DNA of 64,000 nucleotides from Alopecurus myosuroides (Eukaryota; Streptophyta; Magnoliopsida; Poales; Poaceae), in assembly GCA_028641055.1 (NCBI GenBank), contig CM054057.1, positions 333,404,482-333,468,481 of the forward strand. The letters are read 5' to 3'. Both the position numbers and the translations under genes were made by a program. Within the stretch, counting starts at the first letter, position 1. Each line of letters opens with the position of its first letter. Shown here piece by piece: positions 11,830 to 22,960 of the stretch. Below the pieces are notes generated by a model. That model was not told where the DNA came from, searched no databases, and saw only the letters and a list, made by a program, of their open reading frames with translations.

Positions 11830-12375
11830 TGTCGATATATACCGAATAGGGGTATATCCGGCATTGTCCTAAAGATCTGGATTACCAGGGTGGCCTGTTG
11901 GTAATGGATCACAGTCCATTAGGCGACCCAGTAAGCTGACGCACAGAAGCCGGATTCTAGAAGACCCGGACCACGGCCCAAAGTGGTGCGGCTTGGAGTA
12001 GAAGGCGGACTCCTTACTTTCCAAGTTAGATACTTTCCGTAGTCTTCTAGGTTTCCTTTCTGTAATCCCTAACCCGGCTATCTATATAAAGCCGGACGGG
12101 AGAGAAGACACATACATACAATCAGCTAGAAGCCAACTTGTCCGAGAAGTTGATCCTTGTCGAGTTAGCGAAACCCTGCTCACATTGTACTTTGTATACT
12201 TCAGGCTTCAGCCCTGGTTAAGTGAGATTGCAGGAGTAGGAACGCCGCCTAGTTGCGACGTACCGAACCTGGGTAAATTTGGTTTTCCTGGTTGTCGTAC
12301 TACCATGTCCCCCCACGTCTCTACCAGTAGTCTCATGGCACCCCTGTCTATGAACTCTACTACAATGTCTCGATA
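11830..12375 (+). repeat. 5' LTR of element B
   Basis: It aligns end to end with 35431-35976. It begins TGTCG and ends CGATA where the 3' LTR ends CGACA, so the terminal CA has mutated. A TATA box (TATATAAA) lies at 12083-12090. The target duplication AGGCT lies at 11825-11829. Confidence 0.95.
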
Positions 12376-12394
12376 GTTGGCGCCCACCGTGGGG
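12376..12394 (+). other. Primer-binding site of element B
   Basis: GTTGGCGCCCACCGTGGGG follows the 5' LTR directly, the position of a primer site. The TGGCGCCC start fits a tRNA 3' end, but I could not settle which tRNA. Confidence 0.7.
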
Positions 12395-12597
12395 CCGGCA
12401 ACGCCAGGCGTTATGTTTTGATCGGGGATACTCGGCGAAATCGGCAGTACCAATAACTGTCGGAAGCTTGGAGTTCGACGATGACGTCGGGCGCTTCCTC
12501 TACAACGGATCGTACATGCTAGCACGGAATCATCTAAAGTGCCTGCGTTTTACCGATTGGATCTGCAAACATCTTTATCGGATTAACTGCAAAAGCA

Positions 12598-15110
12598 ATG
12601 GGATTCTGTGGTGGAAGCAAATTTATCCCACTCGCCCTATACCGAGTTGAAGAAAACTATGATACCGGATTCTGCTCACATCGCCAATACCCCGCTGAAA
12701 TTGTTGCCTCTTCGGAGATACCCGCAACCAGATCTCACTTTATTGGCATGGTGCAGTATGAGGTCGCTGAAAACACGGATGAAAGCAATCCCATGGAAGA
12801 GGCAGATGAAAAAAATCCCACAGTTCAAGTGGAAGATCCGACACATGTCAACGAGACGATGAACACGGAAGCCGACTCTGTGTTAGCTGCACTAGAGGCA
12901 AGATTGGAGTCGGAACCCGGATCTGAAGACCTAGATTACGAGGACGAAGATGAAGACGCTTTCGAGAAAAAGGTCAAACCTGTGCAGGGGGCTTCCATGA
13001 AGTGCTTATGGCAAAACCGGCTGAAAACATGGATGCCGGAGATGATGGATCACCCAAAACACCTCCGCCAGATGAGAGAAGAGAGGATGGTGAAACAAGT
13101 CCAATTTACCCCGATGTCAAGGAATTGAGAGAGGATGAACCTGGTAAAAACCTCCCTCTTCCAAGAAGAAAAAGAAGACTGCCATGAAACTCCAGTATAA
13201 ACTCCAGAAGAAAACGTTGGGAGATATTGCTATCCAAAACCTAGAAGTAGGAGGAGGAAGCAGAGTCACACCCGTGGAGAAGAAAAAGAAAGAAATCCAT
13301 GTCCCACAAATGTTGAAACAGGACGAACTCGATTTAATTCAAAATCCAGTGGGACGTGATGAACCCCCTGAAGTGTTGGAAGCCAGGAGACAAGCTCTAC
13401 AGCGGCAACAGCAACATCTATTCAAAACTCGGGAAAACCTCTTAAAACCCAGGCTAGCATTAAGTTCTAGCAGGAAGAAATAGAGGAATACAAAAGAATC
13501 GTAAAGTAGGATGTGCTTCCACCAAAAGAACGGTTCCAAAACCCTTCTTGGCAAAGACAAGTAAACGGCACAAATGCCAAGGGCGAACGCATATACAAAA
13601 CTGTAGCCGAAAACTCGAAGGCCGCGTTCGTCATCCTTAACGATGATCTGTACTCCAACGACGAAAATCTTCAAGGGGTGTATGCTTTCTGAGGAAAAGC
13701 ATTGCAACAACAACAGCGAGGGCAGGCAAGATCAGGGAAGTTTCATGACGACTCAGCCCTATGCAAAACTGCCACATGCGCCGCTGGAGCACCTGGACCC
13801 GGCAAACCTGGAGATTCAGGAAATTCTAAGGAGAACAAAGTAGATCCGAGAAAGGACAAGAAAATCCCGGATCATAAGGATGCAGCGTCCAGGACAGGAT
13901 CCCATCTGCCGAAAGGTGGAAATAAGCCCCGTGATCGGGAAGAACAAAACCGGAAAGACGGAAAAGCAATGCCGCCACCGAGACGCCCAGCTGAAAAAGA
14001 CAGAAGATACGACACTCCTCACAGGCGTGAGAGATCCCGTACTCCTCCTAGGAACAAAGAAAAGCCAAGGAGTAGAACTCCACCTTATTCCAAAGGACAA
14101 GATAATTAACGGGCGAAATAGGTATAACCCTGGAAGAGCGCACTCGCGCAACAATGCCCAGAAAGGAGCAGATCCCCTTTTCTCCATTCAGCCGGTAGAT
14201 ATTCCGCTCACGCCGATAAGGCGGAAAGAGATGATCTATACTTTGGACCTAAGTGCTTCACTGACTGGATCCGAAGAATAACTCTACATTCTGGCTTTGC
14301 CAAAGTTGGTCCAACTTACCAAAAGTATATCGGCAGTACAAACCCGAATACCTGGCTTTCAGACTACTATACTTTCGTCCAGATTAACAAAGGAACAGAT
14401 CTAGAGGTAGTGAAATTCCTCCCCCTAATGTTGCTGGATGGAGCGAGAGATTGGATCAACGGGCTTCCGTCAAGAACCTTGGATAGCTGGGATGATATGG
14501 CTAGAGTATTCACTCAGCACTTTTGGGGAACGTACAAACGCCCCAAGAGCATCACCAGCTAAACCGATGCGTCCAGTTTGAAGACGAGTCGTATGTAGAC
14601 TTTATTTCAAGATGGACAGCAATGAAAAACAGCTGCTCTGTAGTAAGTGATGTACAAGCAATGCATGCTTTCATCAATGGCTTATAACCCGGCCTTGTAC
14701 CGTTCATGGTTGGTTCAAAGGAGCACAAAGATCTCGAATCTATGCTTACCACCGCCAATGAGCACGCAGCGGCCGAAGACGACATCAGAGCAAGAGGTGG
14801 AAATATTGATGCTTTGGCTCAGGCCAAATATAAGCCTCGTTATGAGAAAAAAAAATCTACTCTAGAAGCGCAGCCAAAGCCCAAAGAAGTTAACTTAACC
14901 TTTGGAAAGGATAATGGCAGCAAATGAAAGGGAAGAAACACAGAACATATCTCCTACTCAAAGGAAGAGTGGGAAAAGATTAAGTCGAAAAAAATGGGTC
15001 CACCATTCGCAATTTGGGAAACCTACCCATACCAATGTGCAATGCCGGCTTAATAAGCACATGAAAAAGCACTGCAGGATCCGGGAACAAGGGGAAGAAT
15101 TCCAAGAGGA
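12598..15110 (+). pseudogene. Gag of element B, heavily frameshifted
   Basis: Pieces in different frames together resemble the long Gag of Tat elements: an acidic segment near 12890-12970 (Glu/Asp-rich), a charged helical part near 13190-13480, a conserved stretch near 13555-13690 (QVNGTNAKGERIY, AFVILNDDLYSND), a basic Arg-Pro-rich domain at 13900-14109, and the capsid core near 14290-14860 (VDFISRWTAMKN). At least four frame changes and several stops occur. The 200 bases between primer site and 12598 are untranslated leader. Confidence 0.75.
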
Positions 15111-15112
15111 AG

Positions 15113-15956
15113 TTGTCCAAGCAAAAGCCAGAAGCTAAAAAGGAAGACAGTGAATCGGACACTGATGAAAAAATCCAGGAACAACAACGGAAAGGCGAGC
15201 CAAAATTCCCGAGAGTTGATGGAGAATGTAACCTAACTTTCATGGCAACTCCCTCAGCAAAACAGGCGAAGCGAACACTTCGAGAAATAAACGCGGTTGT
15301 TCCACCAACTCCCAAATTCTTGAAGTATTCAAATACGCCAATCACCTGGGATCAATCAGATCATCCCGGAAATATCCCAGAACCCGGCATGCAAGCTTTA
15401 ATCGTAAGCCCTATTGTTCAAAACACTAGGCTGAAAAGAGTGCTGATGGATGGAGGATATAGTATCAACATCATGTATCTAGATACACTGAAGAATCTAT
15501 GCATCTCCGAGACCCAGCTCAATCACAGCAATATACGTTTCCACGGCATCGTTCCTGGCAGACAAGCACATTCCCTAGGAGAAATTTCCCTAGATGTAAC
15601 CTTCATAGAAAGAGAACACTTTTGTCAGGAAAAAATCTCGTTCGAGGTGGTGCCCGTTCGAAAGTGTATACCATGCAATATTCAGACGTCCAGCTTTCGC
15701 CAAATTCATGGCAAGATCATGTTATATCTATAACAATCTGAAGATGCCAGGGCCAAAAGGAGGATTAATCACCATATCGGGAGACTTCAAATTGGCAAAC
15801 GAGCTGGAAAAAGGAAACGCCCTTTGCGCCGAACAAGTGATAGCAAAGGAGGAACTGAAAGAGCTGGCAAAAGAAGTATCGCCGACAGAATTGTCGACAG
15901 GAAAAGAAACCCGGAAGCCGGCAGATAGCTTTAAAGCATCAAAGAACACAAGATAG
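15113..15956 (+). pseudogene. Protease region of element B
   Basis: The frame 15113-15733 contains an aspartic-protease loop, MDGGYSINIM, with the Asp codon at 15449-15451. Most Tat proteases read DGGSS here, so Tyr replaces Ser. A frame change follows, and a charged linker (15708-15956) leads to the reverse transcriptase. Confidence 0.75.
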
Positions 15957-17398
15957 GTTATCCTAGATCCCAAAGATCCAACAAAGTTTGTCGTAGTGGG
16001 AACTGGGGTAACTGATAAATAGGAAAGCACGCTCATCCAGTTCCTCCGCGACAACTGGGATATTTTTGCTTGGTGTCCAGCGGACAAGCCGGGTGTACCC
16101 AGGGAACTTGCCGAGCACCAATTGAAGGTAATTCCAGGATCAAAACCCGTCAAGCAAGGTTTCCCCCGATTTGACGGAAGAGGACGGAAGGCTATTGGCA
16201 AGGAAATTATCCAGCTTTTAGCAGCAGACTTTATCCGGGAAGTTGGTCTGCGAACTCAGTGTTAGTCCCAAGAAGGATAGTACTATTCTTAGGATGTGTA
16301 TAGATTACACGGTATTGAACAAATTGTGTCCGAAAGATAGGTTCGCATTACCGCGGATCGATCAAATAATAGATGCCACTGCTGGCTCTGAGCTTTTATG
16401 CTTTTTGGATGCTTATTCTGGGTACCATTAAATACGCATGAAAGAAGAAGATCAAATCAAAACTTCTTTCATAACACCCTATGGAACATACTATTACATA
16501 ACCATGCCTTTTGGCCTGAAGAATGCAGGTGCAACATACCAGCGTTACATGCAACGTTGTTTGCATAGTCAGATTGGCAAAAACGTGCATGTTTACGTGG
16601 ACGATATTGCCGTCGTTTTCCAAGGAAAAGGATACACTCCTTGAATATCTACGAGAAACTTTTGAAAATTTACGCACTTATAAAATGAAGTTGAATCTAT
16701 TAAAGTGCGTATTCGGGGTTCCCTCAGGAAAACTTCTGGGTTTTATCGTTTCTCATATATGAATAGAAGTAAACCCGGAAAAGATCAAGTCAATCTTGAA
16801 CATCACAAAGCCTACGTGCTTAAAAGATGTCCAAAGATTAACTGCAGCCGCAATCAGCGGGCTTATAAGCCGGCTAGGAGACAATGCTCTACCATTATAC
16901 AAATTGTTCAAAAAATCCGACAAATTTGGATGGACAGAAGAGGCGGAAAAAGAATTAACCCAGTTAAAAGAAACCTTGATGAAACCTCCGATTTTGGCAT
17001 CCCCAAAAGACGAAGAACCCATGTTACTGTATCTTGTAGTGACAAACAGGGTTATTAGTGCAGTGATAATTGTGGAAAGGAAGAAGGATGAACAAAGCAT
17101 ACCAGATCAATACCCAGTGTATTATGTTAGCGAAGTATTCTCAGAGTCAAAGCAAAGGTATCCACATTATCAAAAGCTGACATATGGCGTGTTTTTCGCA
17201 TCTAGAAAACTCCGCCATTATTTCCGAGGACATTACATAACATTGGTAAGAAAAGCACCACTAGGGGATATCATCAACAATTCAGACGCAACAGGCCGAG
17301 TAGCCAAATGGGGTATTGAGCTAGCTGCGTTCGGCATTAAGTACCAACCCCGGACGATAATTAAATCACAAGTGTTGGCAGATTTCGTCGTTGATTGA
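15957..17398 (+). pseudogene. Reverse transcriptase and first RNase H of element B
   Basis: Motifs are legible across broken frames: RMCIDYTVLNKLCPKDRF near 16290-16345, FLDAYSGYH (Asp 16408-16410), TMPFGLKNAGATYQR-like residues near 16502-16550, and YVDD at 16594-16605 with both Asp intact. TAA at 16429-16431 replaces a Gln expected after GYH. Frame changes occur near 16225, 16640 and 16760. The RNase H and connection region runs from 16796 to the stop at 17396-17398 (YPHYQKLTYGVFFASRKLRHYF). Confidence 0.88.
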
Positions 17399-17944
17399 AC
17401 AGAAGGAATGAAAAACACACCAATGCTAGAGTCGGAATACTGGTTCAAGCATTTTAACGGATCCAAGATGAAAGAGGGTGCTAGAGCTGGTGTAGTGCTA
17501 AAATCCCCAAAAGGTGATACTATGTAGTATGTATTACAAATACACTTCAACGCCAGTAACAACGTGGCAAAATATGAAGCTTTGCTTCATGGATTGCATA
17601 TTGCAAAAGAAATAAGATTTAAACGTATACTTTTCTATGGTGACTCGGATTTGGTACAACATGAGATAAACCAAATATGGGACGCCAAAAGTCCCATCAT
17701 GACCGAATATCAGCGAACGGTGGATGCATTCGCTATTTGCTTCCTGGGATTTGAAGTACTTCACATCAAAAGGGAGAAAAATTGGAACGCGGATGCATTA
17801 GCCTGCATGGGCTCGGAAAGAGTGAAAACCCTACCACCTGGTGTGCTTTTCCAACATTTGCATGAACCATCAATCAAAGGTGGAGATGTTGATTATCCTC
17901 TTGTTTCCGAGTCAATCGAAGTCTTGCTTGTTAACCCGGATTAG
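17399..17944 (+). pseudogene. Second (archaeal-type) RNase H of element B
   Basis: A second RNase H follows the first, as in Tat elements. The usual FDGS reads FNGS (Asn codon 17456-17458), so the first catalytic Asp is lost. The YEALLHGL Glu and the YGDSDL Asp are kept (17570-17660), and a final Asp lies in NWNADALA near 17790. TAG at 17527-17529 and TAG at 17942-17944 break the frame. Confidence 0.85.
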
Positions 17945-19006
17945 ACAATTCCATATTTAAACTTCTTAGTTGATCAGAAGTTGCCGGATGGAGTAGACGA
18001 GGTTTTGCAAAGACAGATACAACGTCGATGCAAAGGATACACGGTAATTAATGGTTGCATGTATAAACGCAGCACTATCGGAATTTTTCAGCGATGTATT
18101 TCGCCAGAGGAAGGCCAAGAAATCTTGCAAGAAATCCACGCAGGAGATTGCGGACATCATGCTCAATCAAAAAGCATAGTCAAAAAAGCATTTCCTGCAG
18201 GGTTTTTCTGGCTAACAGCCAAGACAGACCCCGAACACATAGTAAACACATGTGCCGGATGTGAGTATTATGCCAAGCAGACGAATATGCCAACCCAAGC
18301 ACTCAAAACTATCCCCATTACATAGTCATTTGCGGTCTGTGGGCTAGATATGATGGGACCATTCAAAACTGCTAGATGTGGACTTACACATCTACTCGTT
18401 GCGGTAGATAAGTATACCAAGTGGGTGGAGGCCAAACTCATCAAAAAACTTGACGGTGTGACTGCCAGAAATTTCATAATTGATGTAGTCATGGGATACA
18501 TCGTTCCACACAGCATAATCACTGACAACGGGACAAATTTCTCTATTGGAGAGTTGGCAAAGTATTGCCGACAACGGGAATACGCCTAGATCTTGCATCT
18601 GTGGCACACCCACAATCCAATGGGCAGGTTGAAAGAATGAATAGCTCAATACTGCGGGGAATACGCCCAAGACTCAAATCTCCTCTTCATAGAGCAACTG
18701 GAGCATGGTTAGAAGAATTACATTCCGTGCTTTGGAGTATTTCGAACGACACCAAATAGATCAACAGGGCAAACACCATTTTTCTTGGTTTATGGCGCAG
18801 AAGCAGTGCTTCCAACGGACATGCTCCATGATAGCCCAAGAGTGCACGCATATGATGACTCGGATGCCAAAAATGCACGACAGGATGCCGTCGATCTTTT
18901 AGAAGAAAAACGAGAGCTTGTGCTTCAACAATCTGCCATTTATCAGCAAGGATTGCGACGCTACTATAGTCGGAAAATCCAACATCGATCTTTCAAAGAA
19001 GGTGAC

Positions 19007-22000
19007 TGTAACATCCACCTTTTTGTAATAAAGTGGTTGTGTGTTTGTGTTGGTGCTCATGTCATGTCATGCATGCATTTTGAACATAAGTTGTGTTTAA
19101 AACAAGTGCACCAAAATTTAATACCGGAGTTTATTAAAATCACTTAAAAGTGCCACATTAAAACGATGGTTTCAAGTGGTGCAATTTTTGCAAACCAAAA
19201 ATATGTTGAGGTTGTCCTTGTTGTAAGGATCTCAAAAATAATTTTTGCCAATTTTTGTTCTTTATAGAAAAGCCCTAAAATCTGTTTTAAGTTGCTACCT
19301 TAAAAGGAGAAAGGACCTTTTCGCAATTTCTGTTTTTGCAGGGGGGTTTTCGGAATTTCTGTTCTTGTCATCTTCCACCTTTGGACAGGGACAGTGGACG
19401 AGCAAGCTCTCCACGTCGCCTTCCCCGCCACCACCTGCTTCCGCCTCGAGGATAAGGGCGAGGAGAAGGAGCCCCGCACGCCTCCACTCCCCCTCACTCG
19501 GCCCTCATCCTCTATCCCTCTGCCTCTCCCCGCGGAAAACGACCGAACCCTAACCGCCGGCCATCCGCGCTCGACGCCGGCGAGTAGAGCCGCTCCCGCG
19601 CCCCTCCGAGCACCCCACCGGCTCCGCCATCTCTCCGTCGTCCTCCTCGAGTAGTATCAGCACCAGGGACGCCCCCTCCGTCCTCAATTTCCCCGCCGAC
19701 GGGATCCACGGCCGCCTCCGGAATCCGCTTGTTGCCGGCGATTTCCGCCCCGCCTCGCCTCCCCGACCTCGCCATCGGGTTCATGGTGAGCAGACGCATC
19801 CTCCGGTGCCCTCCCCTTTCCCCCTCCCCCTCTGTAGCTCGTCGCCGCCGGAGCCGCGGTGCGCCGCCGCCGCCCGAGCTCGCCGGCGAGCTCTCCGGTG
19901 GTCAACCGGTCGACCGAGACCATCCCCGTACTCCCCTCGCTCTCCTCCACCTCGTGGGAAAGTTGGTTCGTTGAAATTTCGAGCAAATCCGTCGATTGCT
20001 TAGCATCTGAGCCAATTTGGCCACAGGTGATGTCACTGTGACATCGTGCTTGCGTCACCAGGCCTTTTTCTGTTTTTTTTCAGTTAAACGAATGTACTGA
20101 CACGTGGCCCCATCTGCTATTTAAATTACAGAAAAATAATAAAATTGAATATGCAATATCTTTTGTTTGGTTAATCATAAAAATGTGTTCAATATACCAA
20201 AATGTTCAGAAAAATGTAATCTACATGTTTATGTCATTTGCACACATTTTTGACAAAGTTGAATTTTGAGTATTATTTAAATCATTTGAAATAAAGAAAA
20301 TAAGTTTTTATTCAAGAAAATTAGAAAATTTCAAGTTATATATCAAAATGTTTAGAATTTCCAATGCAACCTAGTTATGGTGTTCTCAACCCTATTTCAG
20401 CACTTTAACTTGTCGCACCTCTAGGTTTTACCCGAATCGGCCTCCGAGGTCCACTTCGGGACTAAATTCACTAAAGTTGTTTTCTTAACATATGAACCCT
20501 AGCAACCCATGAACCATGTTTAGGGCTTCTCTTTAATACATTCAAATGTTCACGCATACATATTGAGCATTGCATCGATGCCTGTTTTGAGTGTTGTTCT
20601 CTCTCTTTCCGGTGTTTGCTCTTATCGGTAGACCTCGAATCCGGAGTGAAGTTCAACACCCCTGTTGCCGAATACTTGGTCTAAACAACCAAGTCAAGCA
20701 CTTATTCCTGAAGCTTTCTCTGGTTTTCTTGAAGCAAGGCAAGCATAACCTCTTATCTGCCCATATATGTTTTCGAAGTGTTTTCCTTCTCGTACGATGC
20801 ATGCTTTCCAAAGTATCTTGAGTAAATAGATAGAGTTATCCTATTTATTTGCATAACCCAGATATCATGATTCAATACTCCTAGCAGACATAGGATTTGT
20901 TTGTGTGTAACTCCAAAGCCTAAAATATGCCATGCTTAGTCATACATGCCTTATGATCTCTGCTCCATCCGGTTGATGAATCAAAGTTACGAAATGAATC
21001 TAGTATGACAGGATAACGTGGTAAGGTTCGAGATGTGTGGTTAATATGATTAAAGGCTTGGATGAGTTTCCACATGGAATGTGGTGATTTGCCTCGTTCA
21101 TGCCCCTAGGAGCGAGTTCTCGCCTTTGAAGCCAAGACTGATCGTGCAACCACACGGGGATTGGATTCCCCTCGGTTTCAACTTGTCTAGTTTGTTCCAT
21201 GAGTTGCCTAGTTCGGGCGTTCCATTTGGATTTGCGGGGATGTTAAAAACGTTTACAAAACTAGGACGTGGCGGTGTAACAGCCTGTGGCGAGACAGTAG
21301 TTGAAGCACCGCTCACAACGATAGAGACCCGGCAGGAGATGGCCACTCCCTATTGGCGGTCCATCTCTACTCGGAGCGACTCATGGAATAGGCGAAGCAA
21401 GGGAAAGATCGTGGTCAGCCACCCTCTGCCGGCACATCGTCGGAATTGTGCCAATAGCTTGGCATTAAGAGTCGGTTGATGCGTGTGGGTAAAGTTGTAC
21501 ACCCCTGCAGGGTTTAATCTTTTCGAAAAGCCGTGTCCGCGGTTAAGGACAACTTGGTGACGGATCCTGAGATCATAGATAACTTGAACATGACGTAAAA
21601 GATGTTGGCAATGAATGTTTAGTTTAAGAGGTGGTTCCAGTTATCGGTGCTGAAGATGATGCTTCGAAAGTTTTGAAGGCAATACCCGAGGGAAGGGTAT
21701 TCTTTTAAAAGATTTGTGAAAAACTTCTCTATCTCCCTCTATTCGAAACAAAGTTGGCTTTACGCAAAACAACCTTCATAAACCCTTTACGAACAAGAAG
21801 ATATATAATAAGTTAGCTAAGTCTTGTTGAGTACCTTCCGTACTCATGTTTGCTTCAATTTGGTTCAGGTGGAGTTCCATACCTTCGGTGGTGTTTCAAC
21901 GTGGACATCGACGGATAGTTTGGGGTTTCCCAGGTAGGAGCCTGGAATCCATGGGCTGGGACGTCGCCTTATGTTGCGGCCTCTTAGGCCTTTTTGGTTC

Positions 22001-22549
22001 TTGTTGAATAGCAACATAATTTGCTTTCCGTTGTCTGGTGTAATGTAGGGTCGTGTGACCTCTGTTTGTAAGCTATACTCTAGTATTACTTGCTTAATAA
22101 AGCTTCATGTTTAGAGTACTCCTTTGATCGGTTGTTGGTTTCGAGCTCATTGTTATACAGTTTTGGCTATGTCTGCATAGTTGTCGCAGTCGAGGGGTTG
22201 TGGAGCCGATGATCCATGTCCGAGCCCGCCTGTCGATGTGATCGGCCTGGGGCGAGGTAACCCCAGTAACCCTCGATTGTGGTTGCACTTTCTGGACACA
22301 TAGCAGCTCTGTATAACTTTGGTCCAGTTCCTTCAATTTCATCCGACTCGTGGACACTTGAATATGCATAATTGGTTATGACTAGCATGAACACAAGGAG
22401 TAGTAGACCGGGGATCCGGACTACGTGCCGATGAATCCAGTCTGCCTGCCGTTGTTTGTTGCGGCCGGGGCTGGTAACCCTGAAGCCCTTGTGAGTTCAT
22501 GGCTAGGAGCACATAACAGTGTGTATATCTCTGGGTCCGGGGTCTGACA
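19007..22549 (+). repeat. 5' LTR of element T
   Basis: It aligns along its full length with 27336-30880. The segment 19395-19995 is strongly GC- and CpG-rich, unlike the AT-rich remainder, and yields chance frames of 80-125 codons on both strands that are not supported as genes. A possible polyadenylation signal (AATAAAG) lies near 22096. Confidence 0.95.
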
Positions 22550-22553
22550 AGAG

Positions 22554-22567
22554 TTGGTATCAGAGCA
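22554..22567 (+). other. Primer-binding site of element T (initiator tRNA-Met)
   Basis: TTGGTATCAGAGCA lies four bases after the LTR end. TGGTATCAGAGC is the standard complement of the plant initiator tRNA-Met 3' end. Confidence 0.92.
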
Positions 22568-22960
22568 GGACTGCCTGTAGGAAAACCCTTGCTATTGGTC
22601 GATGTTGAGTCTAGAGTTTGTGAAAACTATTTTCGAAATGACAAATGAGTTATGAAAACCTTCTTAGGATTCTTTTTACTCCTTACCTGGTATCGCTCTA
22701 ACTCTGAGTCACCGTATCTCATTTGGTTTCAAATGTTTTACCTGTCACCTGTTAACTTCAAAGTTAGGAGCAAAATCGTTGGGTGTTTTTCCTAGTACTC
22801 CGTGTCAGGTTGCTAATGTTCTCAGAGTTTCCAAGTTACCTCCTTTGGTCTAATCGTTGTTTCCTTTTGACTTCAGTTGATCCATATCAAGTCATGAATC
22901 TTTCTATTGCATTCTTTCCCATTGGAGTGTTTCTCATGGTTCCGTTTCTTTGTACTCAGG
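22568..22960 (+). other. Untranslated leader of element T
   Basis: About 390 T-rich bases without a supported gene lie between the primer site and the Gag start. This is where packaging signals are expected in chromoviruses, though none can be pinned down here. In-frame ATG codons at 22907 and 22934 precede the chosen start. Confidence 0.6.

Noticed and set aside
19245..20058. Open frames of 80-125 codons on both strands in the GC-rich LTR block of element T (repeated at 27574-28387)
   Set aside because: They overlap on both strands, have low-complexity Arg/Ser/Pro composition, lie wholly inside an LTR and show no domain.
22907..22960. Upstream in-frame ATG 22907 as the start of T's polyprotein
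   Set aside because: The extra 18 residues are hydrophobic and unlike Gag, while the MSGSIQ start at 22961 fits Tekay Gag N-termini.
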